NCBI GenBank assembly: GCA_944391615.1
Contig: CALXUE010000007.1
Coordinates: 1-64,000 of the forward strand
From: an uncultured Alphaproteobacteria bacterium
Lineage (GTDB): Bacteria; Pseudomonadota; Alphaproteobacteria; RF32; CAG-239
Direction: 5' to 3'
Length of the DNA: 64,000 nucleotides
Shown: positions 34,658 to 42,813 of the stretch, piece after piece
Position numbering within the stretch: position 1 is the first letter of the stretch
Layout of the letters: each line of letters opens with the position of its first letter
Notes under the pieces: generated by a model
What the model was told of the DNA's origin: nothing
Seen by the model: the letters and a program-made list of their open reading frames with translations, nothing else
Databases searched by the model: none
Program-made: the position numbers and the translations under genes

Positions 34658-35632
34658 ATGAAAAAATTATTGGGGCTTGGTGTGTTGGTTCTGATGGCGG
34701 CAGCCGTTGGAGCTTATGTGTATTTTAAGAATTGTTATGAAAGTAAAGGGCCTCTTGCTCAGCCGGTTTTGGTGGTTGTGCCTAAGGGGGCAAATTCTCG
34801 ACTCGTGGGGCAATCTTTGTATGAGGCTGGGGTGATATCTCAGCCGATGCTTTTTCGCTTGGCGGCTCGTTTTACGGGCTTGGATAAGCATTTGAAAGCC
34901 GGTGAGTATCTCTTTGAACCAAAGATTTCTATGGCGCAGGTTCTTGACAAGATTAACGGTGGCGATATTTATTATCGCAAACTTACGTTGCCGGAAGGTT
35001 TGACTTCTGCCCAGATGGTGGAAATTCTTAATCATAATGATATTCTTTCAGGTGAAGTGCTTGATGTGCCGGCAGAGGGTAGTTTGTTGCCCGAAACTTA
35101 TTCTTATAAACTTGGTGATACTAAGCAAGATGTTCTTAATGATGCGCAGAATCAACTCAAACAGGTTTTGGATTATGAATGGAAGCATCGCAATCCCGAT
35201 GTGCCGGTCAACTCTCCTGAAGAACTTTTGATTTTGGCCTCAATTATTGAAAAAGAAACCGGTGTGCCCCAAGAGCGCGAGATTGTATCTTCAGTTTTTG
35301 CTAATCGTTTGAAAATTGGTATGCGTTTGCAAACAGACCCCACCGTCATTTATGCTCTGACCCAAGGAAAGTCTGATTTGGGGCGCTCCCTTACGCGCAA
35401 AGACTTAAAAATAGACAGCCCGTATAATACTTATCAAAATCTTGGTTTGCCACCGACACCAATTTGCAATCCCGGAAAAGACTCTATTCATGCTGCAGCT
35501 CATCCGGCTGATACGGATTTTATCTTTTTTGTGGCGGATGGAAACGGTGGACATAATTTTGCGCGGACCCTTAAAGAGCATAACCAAAACATTAAGTCGT
35601 GGCTCGAAAAAAAGCGCAAAGATAACAACTAA
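34658..35632 (+). CDS. mltG: Endolytic transglycosylase MltG
   Basis: Inner-membrane enzyme that cuts nascent glycan strands and ends their synthesis. The 324-aa product has an N-terminal transmembrane helix (about 4-25), a LysM-like subdomain with VPKGANSRLVGQSLYEAGVI, and the catalytic YceG region. The active-site Glu lies in LASIIEKETG; LQTDPTVIYAL and GLPPTPICNPG follow. ATG at 34658 is annotated; TTG one codon before is possible. In many relatives it follows fabF, as here. Confidence 0.95.
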   Translation: MKKLLGLGVLVLMAAAVGAYVYFKNCYESKGPLAQPVLVVVPKGANSRLVGQSLYEAGVISQPMLFRLAARFTGLDKHLKAGEYLFEPKISMAQVLDKINGGDIYYRKLTLPEGLTSAQMVEILNHNDILSGEVLDVPAEGSLLPETYSYKLGDTKQDVLNDAQNQLKQVLDYEWKHRNPDVPVNSPEELLILASIIEKETGVPQEREIVSSVFANRLKIGMRLQTDPTVIYALTQGKSDLGRSLTRKDLKIDSPYNTYQNLGLPPTPICNPGKDSIHAAAHPADTDFIFFVADGNGGHNFARTLKEHNQNIKSWLEKKRKDNN

Positions 35633-35634
35633 AT

Positions 35635-35664
35635 GAGCGGGATTTTTTTCCCGCTTTTCTTTTT
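35635..35664 (+). terminator. mltG terminator
   Basis: AGCGGGA / TCCCGCT stem followed by T-rich sequence. Confidence 0.8.
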
Positions 35665-35666
35665 GC

Positions 35667-35695
35667 TTGATTTTTGGTTGGCTTTTTATTATGCT
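35667..35695 (+). promoter_or_regulatory. Promoter for the ACP-like gene
   Basis: TTGATT and TATGCT (35690-35695) are 17 bases apart. The resulting leader is short, AT-rich and without a Shine-Dalgarno sequence. Confidence 0.45.
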
Positions 35696-35724
35696 TTTGC
35701 TGTTTAATAATTATTATTTTTATT

Positions 35725-36003
35725 ATGAAGGATAGAACGCAAATTTTAGAAATTATTCAAGGGGCTTTGTTTGATATGGGCTATATCCAAAATAAAAATG
35801 AGGTTTCTTTGAAAACAGATTTAAAAAAAGATTTGCGCATTAATTCTTTGGGGCGGATTGTGCTGCAAAATAGTTTGGCTTCCAGACTCAACGTTTATGC
35901 GCATGTTTTGGTGGAAGAGGACATTAGATCTGTGCAAAATTTGGTTGATAAAGCATATGATGCGCAGTTTAATGCTCTGATAGAAAAAAATGCTAAGCCT
36001 TAG
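35725..36003 (+). CDS. Orphan acyl-carrier-like protein
   Basis: A 92-aa protein whose spacing matches an acyl carrier protein: a helical start, then DLKKDLRINSLGRIVLQNSL, where Ser41 aligns with the phosphopantetheine site but the usual DSL is NSL. A hydrophobic C-terminal helix follows. It is shorter of acidic residues than AcpP. It might be a specialised carrier, but no partner enzyme is adjacent. The ATG at 35725 lies in an AT-rich, SD-less leader; the longer open frame adds a hydrophobic stretch that overlaps the promoter. Apo or inactive forms cannot be excluded. Confidence 0.6.
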   Translation: MKDRTQILEIIQGALFDMGYIQNKNEVSLKTDLKKDLRINSLGRIVLQNSLASRLNVYAHVLVEEDIRSVQNLVDKAYDAQFNALIEKNAKP

Positions 36004-36023
36004 TTGGTTTAGCATTTTTTGTT

Positions 36024-36521
36024 TTAGGCTTGTCCGATAGTCATTGAAGCTGGAAATAACGCCATTTTGGGAGATATGCCTTGGGTCAAAACCGCGTTAA
36101 AGGCAGGATACATCCGTTCGCACTCTTTGACGGCAATTTCTATCATTTGGGCGATTTTGTTCTCTAATACAAATTCGTCGTCGGCGGATAATATGACCGA
36201 GTGTTTGAATACCGGCATATGCTCTTCTGCCCAATAAGAAAAATGTCCCAGCCATAATTCTTCATTGGCCAAGGCCATCAGCTCAAATATTTTGCTGCGG
36301 TCTTCAATGCTGGTTTTGATGTCCATTAAACAGGACATATGCAGGCAATGCATATTTTCTTCCCAGTTGAAAAAAAGCAACAAATCGTTCCATTTGCCTT
36401 GGACTTCAATGACGATTTCGTGTTCCGAGCGGCGCTCTAATTCGTAAGCTTTGGCTCTGAAAATTTCTTCAACGACATCTATCGGGTTATAGGTTAGGGC
36501 ATAATTCTTTGCCAGATTCAC
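36024..36521 (-). CDS. YbjN domain-containing protein
   Basis: A 165-aa cytoplasmic protein of the alphaproteobacterial YbjN-like family, a fold related to type III secretion chaperones; function is uncertain. NPIDVVEEIF, the LLFFNWEENMHCLHMSC strand pair and the LANEELWLGHFSYW helix are characteristic. I choose GTG at 36521 because GGAGA lies 8 bases upstream; a TTG eight codons earlier would place that site inside the gene. Confidence 0.8.
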   Translation of the reverse strand: MNLAKNYALTYNPIDVVEEIFRAKAYELERRSEHEIVIEVQGKWNDLLLFFNWEENMHCLHMSCLMDIKTSIEDRSKIFELMALANEELWLGHFSYWAEEHMPVFKHSVILSADDEFVLENKIAQMIEIAVKECERMYPAFNAVLTQGISPKMALFPASMTIGQA

Positions 36522-36801
36522 GGTTTCTTCTCCATTATTTTTCAAAAACGACTACGGGCGCGATAGTGTTAGATTGCAATAGCGACTCGATGATTACAAT
36601 ATTCTTTGCGGAGTTTTCCACTTTTGTGGATAAAAAAATTGTGGATTATTTTTTTTGTCTTTGTTTTTCAATGCCTTAGCTTTTGAGTCTTTGACACTTG
36701 GCGTTTTAGGTGTGGATATATTTTTTTGCTTAATATATTCTTAAACAAATTCAATTTATAAGGCGTTTTCCTTTACGCTTAACTTTATTTGAGAGGGTAA
36801 A

Positions 36802-37599
36802 ATGGGGCTTACTTATCCGCAAATTTCTCCTATTTTGGTGCAAATCGGGCCGGTTGCTATTCGCTGGTATGCCTTGGCGTATTTGGTCGGAATCCTTATC
36901 GGCTGGTGGCTGCTTAAGCGTATTTGCAAAAAATATGATTTCAGCTTAAGCAAAAATCAGTTAGAGGATTTGGTCTTTTATATTACACTCGGCATTATTT
37001 TGGGCGGACGTCTTGGATATGTTTTGTTTTATGGCGAAAGTCTTTTTCATAACTGGTTTGAGGTGTTTGAAATTTGGAAAGGCGGGATGTCTTTCCATGG
37101 CGGAGCTATCGGCGTTATTGTTGCTTTGTTTTGCTTTGCAAAGCGGTATGGGTTTGCGTTTTTTAAGTTGTCTGACATCGTGGTGTTGGTTGTGCCTATC
37201 GGTTTGTTTTTAGGGCGATTGGCTAACTTTGTTAATGACGAATTGTGGGGAAGAGTTACCGATGTGCCTTGGGCTGTGCGCTTTCCGAGCGGCGGCTTCT
37301 TGCCTAGACATCCTTCGCAGCTTTATGAGGCTTTTTTTGAAGGAATTTTTCTGTTTTGTCTGCTGAATGGTTTGTGGTGTGTGCGTTGGGTGCGTACTCA
37401 TACCGGTTTTGTGTCCGGTGTGTTTGCTTTGTTTTATGGTATATGTCGTATCTCTATGGAGCAATTCAGAGAGCCTGATGCCCATATGGGATTTTTCTTT
37501 GAATATTTTACCATGGGGCAGCTCTTGTCTATTCCTTTTATTGTTATTGGAATCTGGGCTATGTTTTATGCTTGGCGAAAGAAACAAACTGTTCTTTAA
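36802..37599 (+). CDS. lgt: Prolipoprotein diacylglyceryl transferase
   Basis: Adds diacylglycerol to the lipobox cysteine of lipoproteins at the inner membrane. The 265-aa multi-helix protein has the Lgt signature GLFLGRLANFVNDELWGR and the HPSQLYEAFFEG active-site loop, plus RWYALAYLVGI. GAGAGGG precedes the start. The 3' end overlaps the convergent GGDEF gene by 4 bases. Confidence 0.96.
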   Translation: MGLTYPQISPILVQIGPVAIRWYALAYLVGILIGWWLLKRICKKYDFSLSKNQLEDLVFYITLGIILGGRLGYVLFYGESLFHNWFEVFEIWKGGMSFHGGAIGVIVALFCFAKRYGFAFFKLSDIVVLVVPIGLFLGRLANFVNDELWGRVTDVPWAVRFPSGGFLPRHPSQLYEAFFEGIFLFCLLNGLWCVRWVRTHTGFVSGVFALFYGICRISMEQFREPDAHMGFFFEYFTMGQLLSIPFIVIGIWAMFYAWRKKQTVL

Positions 37600-38774
37600 G
37601 CTTTGGTGGTGATGTTTTGGGTAAAGCGGTTGGCCTTTTGCAGGGCTTTGTTGGCTCGGTAAATGACTTCTACCGCATCGGCGTCGCTGCGTTTTTTTTC
37701 AGACACTGCACCAGATACCGTTAATTTTATCGGTTTGCTATAGCCCCTTAAGCAAAATTCCGTTCCGGCTATGCCTCTCCTGATTTGCTCGGTTTTTTCA
37801 TAGGCTTCGTTTTTGTCTTGGCCGCGATATAAGATGATAAATTCATCAACATTATAACGATAGATTTGGGCTTCATTTTCCAGTTCATCCAGTCTTAAGC
37901 TTATCATCTTGATGAGTGCAGATATACCGTGACGGCCGAATATTTTACTCAGGCGTTCATAGTCATCAATTAATATCAGCCCAACACTGTATTTGAGCGG
38001 AAATGTCGGTGCATGTCTTAAAAAGGCATTGCGGTTGGAAAAGCCGGTTAGCAAGTCATGGTAACTGACATAATATATGTGTTCGCAGACGCTTTGAAAA
38101 ATTGTCAGCATGGCCGCGGTGTAAAAAATAATGAGTCCGCCGGCGGTGTCGCTATAAGCTGTGCCCAGAGCGATTTCTATGGCAGCAAAAAACAGACCCG
38201 TATCTAAAATACGGCCGTTTATGGAGCTGTTTAGAAAAAAATATATTACAGTGAGGGCAAAAAGGAGCTTACTTAAAGTTGGCAGGCCACCGGCTGATGA
38301 ACTGATATCCGTGACAAACTCAAAACTTATTCCTCTGCGGCTTAAATGTTCTATTATGGTTAATTCAACCAAAATTAATATCAGCCAATAGGTGTTGTGT
38401 TTGGTGAAAAATTTTTTTTCTTCCAGATTGTAAAACATAAGCAAATTAAGCGGCAGAATTATACTTAAATTTATATAGGCCGCGTTGGTGATGTATGTTT
38501 CTCCCAGATATTTTTTTAACTCGGTTATTATCATATAGCTCAAAATGATTGAAATTACATAAAATAGCGGTTTGTTGCAGTTAAAATATATGAGCAAGAT
38601 ACCTATCAACGCACTTAGGGCATAAAAAGTGTAATGCCCTTTGAGCAAGGTTTGATTTTCAAGCGGGGTGAAGCCATAAAAAGTTAGAACCGATGCGCCT
38701 AATATCAAGGCCGGTATGGTGCTGTTTTTTAATAACGGAAAAAATCTTTCTAATATTAAAAAAAACTTGCGCAA
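37596..38774 (-). CDS. Membrane protein with degenerate GGDEF domain
   Basis: A 392-aa protein with seven or eight transmembrane segments over residues 1-220, a linker, then a GGDEF-like domain (HDLLTGFSNRNAFLRH at its start). The active-site signature reads YNVDEF instead of GGDEF, and the inhibitory-site RxxD is not evident, so diguanylate cyclase activity is doubtful. It may be a sensor or effector instead. It starts at TTG with a textbook AAGGAG site 6 bases upstream. Confidence 0.75.
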   Translation of the reverse strand: MRKFFLILERFFPLLKNSTIPALILGASVLTFYGFTPLENQTLLKGHYTFYALSALIGILLIYFNCNKPLFYVISIILSYMIITELKKYLGETYITNAAYINLSIILPLNLLMFYNLEEKKFFTKHNTYWLILILVELTIIEHLSRRGISFEFVTDISSSAGGLPTLSKLLFALTVIYFFLNSSINGRILDTGLFFAAIEIALGTAYSDTAGGLIIFYTAAMLTIFQSVCEHIYYVSYHDLLTGFSNRNAFLRHAPTFPLKYSVGLILIDDYERLSKIFGRHGISALIKMISLRLDELENEAQIYRYNVDEFIILYRGQDKNEAYEKTEQIRRGIAGTEFCLRGYSKPIKLTVSGAVSEKKRSDADAVEVIYRANKALQKANRFTQNITTKA

Positions 38775-38831
38775 AGGTTTCTCCTTGTTTTGAAAAAAAG
38801 TGCTTTGCGCAAGATTATATTCTTATATTAT

Positions 38832-39914
38832 TTAAATTTTATTTACGCATTTCAAAATAGAGCTATCGCCATAGGAATAAAAACGATATTTTTCTTTCAT
38901 GGCGTGCTGGTAGGCCTCTTTCATTTTATCAATTCCGGCAATGGCGCATATCAACATAAACAAGGTGGATTTTGGTAAATGAAAGTTGGTGATTATCATA
39001 TCTATTATTTTAAACTTATATCCGGGGGTGATGAATATATCTGTTTCTCCGGCAAAAGGGTGCAGAATGCCTTTATCATCTGCGGCAGACTCTAACAAGC
39101 GTAAAGATGTTGTGCCTACGGCAATAATGCGGCGGCCTTCTTTTTTTGCCTGATTTATTTTGTCACAGCTTTCTTTGCTGATGATGCCGTATTCGGCGTG
39201 CATGTGGTGGTCTTTGGTATCTGCGGTTTTGACCGGTAAAAAAGTGCCTGCGCCGACATGCAGTGTTAAAAAGACTTTTTCAACGCCTTTTTCTTCAAGG
39301 GCTTTAAAAACTCTGTCCGTGAAATGCAAACCGGCGGTCGGAGCTGCAACTGCTCCTTCGTGTTTCGCATAAATGGTTTGGTAGTCTTCTTTATCGTTAT
39401 ATTTGTTCCACAAACCTTGGGTGGGTTTTTCTCTTTTGATATAAGGCGGAAGCGGCATTGAACCATATTTTTCAAGCATATGCCCCAAATCATCTGCCTT
39501 GCAGTTGAAACGGAGTTCTACGCCTTCTTCTCCTTGTTTGCTGATGACTTGTGCGCTGAAGTCAGAATCTTCGGGTGTGATGGTGTCTGTATAAAAGTAA
39601 ACCGTGTCGCCTTCGTGTAAACGTTTGGCGTTTTTGATAAATGACATCCAGCTTAGTCCATCTATCGGATGGTACAAAGTAACTTCTACTTTTGCTTCGC
39701 CATGGCTGCCGTATAATCTGGCAGGAATAACTTTGGTGTCATTAAAAACCAAAACATCTCCGGCTTGCAAAATATCAGGCAAGTCATAAAAATGGCGGTC
39801 TTTGATGTGTTCTCCATCCGACAAGTCAAGCAATCGTGATGTATCTCTCGGGTTGGCAGGCTTATCTGCGATTAATGAACGATCTAAATCAAAATCAAAA
39901 ATTTCTACTTGCAT
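38832..39914 (-). CDS. queA: S-adenosylmethionine:tRNA ribosyltransferase-isomerase
   Basis: Makes epoxyqueuosine in tRNA from preQ1 and SAM. The 360-aa sequence contains FDLDRSLIADKPANPRDTSR, VFNDTKVIPARLYG, GAVAAPTAGLHFT and TNFHLPKSTLFML, all QueA landmarks. Length is typical. It is convergent to nothing and divergent from pheA, with promoters in the 78-base gap. Confidence 0.96.
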   Translation of the reverse strand: MQVEIFDFDLDRSLIADKPANPRDTSRLLDLSDGEHIKDRHFYDLPDILQAGDVLVFNDTKVIPARLYGSHGEAKVEVTLYHPIDGLSWMSFIKNAKRLHEGDTVYFYTDTITPEDSDFSAQVISKQGEEGVELRFNCKADDLGHMLEKYGSMPLPPYIKREKPTQGLWNKYNDKEDYQTIYAKHEGAVAAPTAGLHFTDRVFKALEEKGVEKVFLTLHVGAGTFLPVKTADTKDHHMHAEYGIISKESCDKINQAKKEGRRIIAVGTTSLRLLESAADDKGILHPFAGETDIFITPGYKFKIIDMIITNFHLPKSTLFMLICAIAGIDKMKEAYQHAMKEKYRFYSYGDSSILKCVNKI

Positions 39915-39992
39915 TGTTTTTTTTATCCTTTATTTTTAAGTCGTTATAGTATATACACTTAAATCTCGCAAGTGTTTTTTTTGAGGTTAATG

Positions 39993-40814
39993 ATGAAACT
40001 TAAAATTGCTTATCAAGGTGTGGCCGGTGCCTATTCTAACATTGCTGCTCAAAAAATTTATCCTGACAGTGAATATGTGGCTTGTGATACTTTTGCCGAG
40101 GCGTTTGCCAAAGTGCAGGATGGTCAAGTGGATTTTGCCGTTATTCCGGTGGAAAATTCTACGGCAGGGCGTGTTTCCGATGTGCATTTTTTGTTGCCGA
40201 AAACGGGGCTTTTTATTGGGGGAGAATTTTTGCTGCCCATTCATCATCAGCTTATTGGGCTTAAGGGAGCCAAGCTTTCGGACATCAAAATTGCTATGTC
40301 TCATCCGCAAGCTTTGGCGCAATCAGCCGTTTTTTTACAAAATCATAATATTACGCCTGAGGCGCGCATTGATACTGCCAAGTCTTGTGAGTTTGTTTTG
40401 GAGTATGGTGATAAGTCAAGAGCGGCTATTGCCTCTTCTTTGGCGGCAGAAATTTATGGGTTGGAAATTTTGGCTTCTAACATTGAAACTATGCAAAACA
40501 ACACAACCCGTTTTTTGATTATGTCGCGGGAAAACATTGTGCCGGAAGATGACGGGGGTGATTTTGTGACATCTTTTATTTTCAAAGCACGCAATATTCC
40601 GGCGGCTCTTTACAAGGCTTTGGGCGGATTTGCCACCAATGGTATTAATATGATTAAAATTGAGAGCTATCTTGAAAGCGGGACTTTTGTTTCGGCGCAA
40701 TTTTATGTGGAAGTTGAATCTCATCCGTCACGAAAGTCTTTTCAGAATGCGTTTGATGAGTTGAAGTTTTTTTCCGAAAGTGTGCATGTGTTGGGGACGT
40801 ATGTCAAAAAATAA
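39993..40814 (+). CDS. pheA: Prephenate dehydratase
   Basis: Converts prephenate to phenylpyruvate in phenylalanine synthesis. The 273-aa product has an N-terminal catalytic domain (GVAGAYSNIAA, VIPVENSTAG, NNTTRFLIMS) and a C-terminal ACT regulatory domain (about 190-273, GGFATNGINMIKIES). There is no chorismate mutase fusion. Two adjacent ATGs exist; the second (39993) has the better GAGG spacing. The stop codon overlaps the first palindromic repeat. Confidence 0.95.
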   Translation: MKLKIAYQGVAGAYSNIAAQKIYPDSEYVACDTFAEAFAKVQDGQVDFAVIPVENSTAGRVSDVHFLLPKTGLFIGGEFLLPIHHQLIGLKGAKLSDIKIAMSHPQALAQSAVFLQNHNITPEARIDTAKSCEFVLEYGDKSRAAIASSLAAEIYGLEILASNIETMQNNTTRFLIMSRENIVPEDDGGDFVTSFIFKARNIPAALYKALGGFATNGINMIKIESYLESGTFVSAQFYVEVESHPSRKSFQNAFDELKFFSESVHVLGTYVKK

Positions 40815-40936
40815 AAGTTTGTATAATGGTCGATTAGTGAGTTGTCTACGGGTCTCGAAAAATTCACCTACTCCTATGTAGGCTAAAATTTTTCTCGCCC
40901 TTGACGCCTACTACTCGACTCATTCTCCAAACTTTT
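40813..40936. repeat. Palindromic repeat unit 1 (124 bp)
   Basis: Terminal arms AAAAGTTT / AAACTTTT enclose GTATAATGG ... CATTCTCC. Inside, TCGA pairs with TCGA, GAAAAATT with AATTTTTC, and the apical stem is CCTAC-TCCTAT-GTAGG. It begins on the pheA stop codon. Four full-length relatives or derivatives occur at 56-57 kb. Confidence 0.8.
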
Positions 40937-40938
40937 GG

Positions 40939-40978
40939 AAAAGTTTGTATAACGGGCAACTCATACAGATTTTGCGGA
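40939..40978. repeat. Partial repeat, left-end type
   Basis: AAAAGTTTGTATAACGG followed by CAACTCATACAGATTTTGCGGA; the same left-end block recurs at 41484, 56547 and 57357. Confidence 0.65.
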
Positions 40979-40980
40979 AT

Positions 40981-41013
40981 AAAAAAGAGATTGTTAAACA
41001 ATCTCTTTTTTTA
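40981..41013 (-). terminator. HTH cassette A terminator
   Basis: AAGAGATTG / CAATCTCTT stem with A/T runs; the same hairpin ends cassette B. Confidence 0.85.
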
Positions 41014-41015
41014 GT

Positions 41016-41258
41016 TTAAGAAGTTTTGATGAGTTCAAAACACAATTCGTGTTCATATAGGGCGGAGAGAATGGCAACTTGATATAATGAAAAAGATTTG
41101 CCGCTCTCAATTAACTTGATATTTTTTTTCGACACGCCGCTTTTGTTTGCCGCTTCCGAAAGAGACATCTTTTTTTGGGTTCTTAACAAGCAGAGTTCAA
41201 GGCCGATTATGCGCCGCCTTAAAAAGAGTTTGTCTGCCGTATTTTTGGTTGGGTTCAT
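41016..41258 (-). CDS. Small XRE-type HTH protein, cassette copy A
   Basis: An 80-aa protein that is almost only a helix-turn-helix domain (RTQKKMSLSEAANKSG / VSKKNIKLIESG at residues 26-53), with a hydrophobic C-terminal helix and a basic N-terminus. It differs from cassette copy B by one residue (Asn38 here, Ser there). AAGGAG precedes the ATG. It lies 25 bases after the terminator of an upstream RNA candidate. A short DNA-binding regulator, perhaps autoregulatory or antitoxin-like, is inferred; no toxin partner is visible. Confidence 0.75.
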   Translation of the reverse strand: MNPTKNTADKLFLRRRIIGLELCLLRTQKKMSLSEAANKSGVSKKNIKLIESGKSFSLYQVAILSALYEHELCFELIKTS

Positions 41259-41283
41259 TTTTAGCTCCTTTTTCTACAATTAT

Positions 41284-41446
41284 TTATAAAAAAATACCTG
41301 CCTTTAAATTAGGCAGGCGGAGCTCAAAAACTGTAACATCGCAGTCGCCGTTATTCAATATATTAGCGGCACTCCGCCTTTTCAGACGGAGGATTTTATT
41401 GATGTTAGGTGTTTTTGAGACACCGTCGGCTACCTCTAACCGACAA
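41284..41446 (-). ncRNA. Structured RNA candidate upstream of HTH gene, copy A
   Basis: A sigma70 promoter places the start near 41446. The predicted ~160-nt RNA carries GTCGG/CCGAC, GGTGT/ACACC, CTCCG/CGGAG and GCCG/CGGC hairpins, an alternative GGCGGAG/CTCCGCC pairing, and ends in GCCTGCC/GGCAGGT followed by seven Ts. The conserved region begins right at the predicted start in both cassettes. It could be a small RNA or a leader that attenuates the HTH gene. An open frame of 69 codons also crosses it but its start is upstream of the predicted transcript. Confidence 0.55.
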
Positions 41447-41451
41447 AAGGA

Positions 41452-41480
41452 ATTATAAATAATGGAGATAGAGATTGCAA
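41452..41480 (-). promoter_or_regulatory. Promoter of RNA candidate A
   Basis: On the minus strand TTGCAA and TATAAT are separated by exactly 17 bases. Confidence 0.7.
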
Positions 41481-41483
41481 GGT

Positions 41484-41567
41484 AAAAGTTCATATAACGG
41501 GCAACTCATACAGATTTAGCGGATAGAAAAAATGCTTACCTACTTCTATGTAGCTATATTTTGATGG
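41484..41567. repeat. Palindromic repeat unit 2, diverged
   Basis: Left-end block AAAAGTTCATATAACGG, then ATACAGATTTAGCGGATA and an apical stem CTAC-TTCTAT-GTAG. The right end is not recognisable. It borders cassette A on its promoter side. Confidence 0.6.
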
Positions 41568-41572
41568 TGAAT

Positions 41573-41605
41573 AAAAAAACACCCAAGTTTTTGTCTTGGG
41601 TGTTT
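41573..41605 (-). terminator. atp operon terminator
   Basis: AACACCCAAG / CTTGGGTGTT stem with a T run on the minus strand, just after atpF. Confidence 0.85.
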
Positions 41606-41612
41606 ATCTGTT

Positions 41613-42227
41613 CTATCTTTTTAGATTACCGATGATCTTTATGGAATCATCTATTAATTTTGATTGTGTTTTACTTGATAAGTTGTCGTTAATGGCCTGT
41701 CTTACCAATTTTATTGTCAATTCTGAGGTGAGTGTTGTTAACTCTTGTGAAGCACTCTCTTGGGTGGCTTTTATTCTGTCAGAGGCTTCTTTTTCTTTAT
41801 TCTTAACTTCTTGTTCCAAAGCACTCATCTTTTCGGTTTTGATGTAATTGATTTGTTTTTCTGCCTTTTCTGTAATTGCGTTGGCTTCTTTCTTGGCGTT
41901 GCGATATTTGCGCTCATAATCTGATAAGAGTTTCTGTGCGTCCGTTAATAAATTTTCGGAATCGGCTATGCGCTGCTTGATGCCTTCTATTCTTTTGTGA
42001 ATCATTCCTGAGCCGGCTTTGACAATTGGACGGAATAAGGCTATGACCACAAAAACAAATGCACATGCTACCCAAAATTCTGCATCCATATATAAAGGTG
42101 TTTCTTCATGCGCAATGGCTTCATTATTTAAAATATTGCCGACGTTGGCTGCGGCACCCATCATTGCATTTTGGGTGGCATCTATTAATTCTCTGCCGCT
42201 GGCTAAAGTTATTTCTGATATACTCAT
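41613..42227 (-). CDS. atpF: ATP synthase F0 subunit b
   Basis: Peripheral-stalk subunit. The 204-aa product has an N-terminal extension, one transmembrane helix (about 51-68, ending in FRPIVKAGS), then a long coiled coil. It follows b' with the TAA and ATG adjacent, so translation is coupled. It is the last gene of atpI-B-E-F'-F; the F1 genes are elsewhere, as is usual in alphaproteobacteria. Confidence 0.92.
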   Translation of the reverse strand: MSISEITLASGRELIDATQNAMMGAAANVGNILNNEAIAHEETPLYMDAEFWVACAFVFVVIALFRPIVKAGSGMIHKRIEGIKQRIADSENLLTDAQKLLSDYERKYRNAKKEANAITEKAEKQINYIKTEKMSALEQEVKNKEKEASDRIKATQESASQELTTLTSELTIKLVRQAINDNLSSKTQSKLIDDSIKIIGNLKR

Positions 42228-42713
42228 TTATTTGTCCTCTATTTTTTTCATGGCAGCTTTGATTTCGGCTCCGCTTATTTCTTTTAAGCCGATTTTTTGC
42301 ACAACGTTCAAGGCCAGCTTTTCTGACATTGATTTTACTTCTTTTATCGCGGCCGCTTTGCTCTTATTTATTTCTTCTTCTCCGGCTTTGATTTTGGTTT
42401 TTAATTCTGCTTCTAATTCTGCTTGTTTTTCTGATATGAGTTTGTTTAGGTCTTCTTGCGTTTTGTTTAAGGATTTTTCGGCCTCGTTCGTGGCTGCCGC
42501 CAGCGCTTTTTGATATTTATCCAATGCGGCTTCCGCTTTCTTTTGCATGCTCTGGGCTTTTTCTATGGCGTCGTCTATCTTTTTGCGGCGCTGCTCTATG
42601 ATGTCGGCTATTCTCGGAATGATGATTTGCGACATGATGATGTATAAGCTGAAAAAGCATACGATTAACCAAAACAATTGTGATGGATAACTGCTGATTT
42701 CTAACTGAGGCAT
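42228..42713 (-). CDS. atpG: ATP synthase F0 subunit b'
   Basis: Second peripheral-stalk subunit typical of alphaproteobacteria, which have a b/b' heterodimer. The 161-aa product has an N-terminal membrane helix containing FWLIVCFFSLYIIMSQIIIPR, then a helical stalk rich in K, A and E. It is directly followed by atpF. The gene is called atpG, atpF' or atpF2 in different genomes. Confidence 0.9.
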   Translation of the reverse strand: MPQLEISSYPSQLFWLIVCFFSLYIIMSQIIIPRIADIIEQRRKKIDDAIEKAQSMQKKAEAALDKYQKALAAATNEAEKSLNKTQEDLNKLISEKQAELEAELKTKIKAGEEEINKSKAAAIKEVKSMSEKLALNVVQKIGLKEISGAEIKAAMKKIEDK

Positions 42714-42813
42714 GAATTTTTCCTTAAAAATGTTTTTTCTAAAGTTGGCGGGACAGGGCTTTATGTCTTGATGTTTTCTGCCCCGCTTTCTTTATCAATC
42801 TGTTCCGGTTCTT

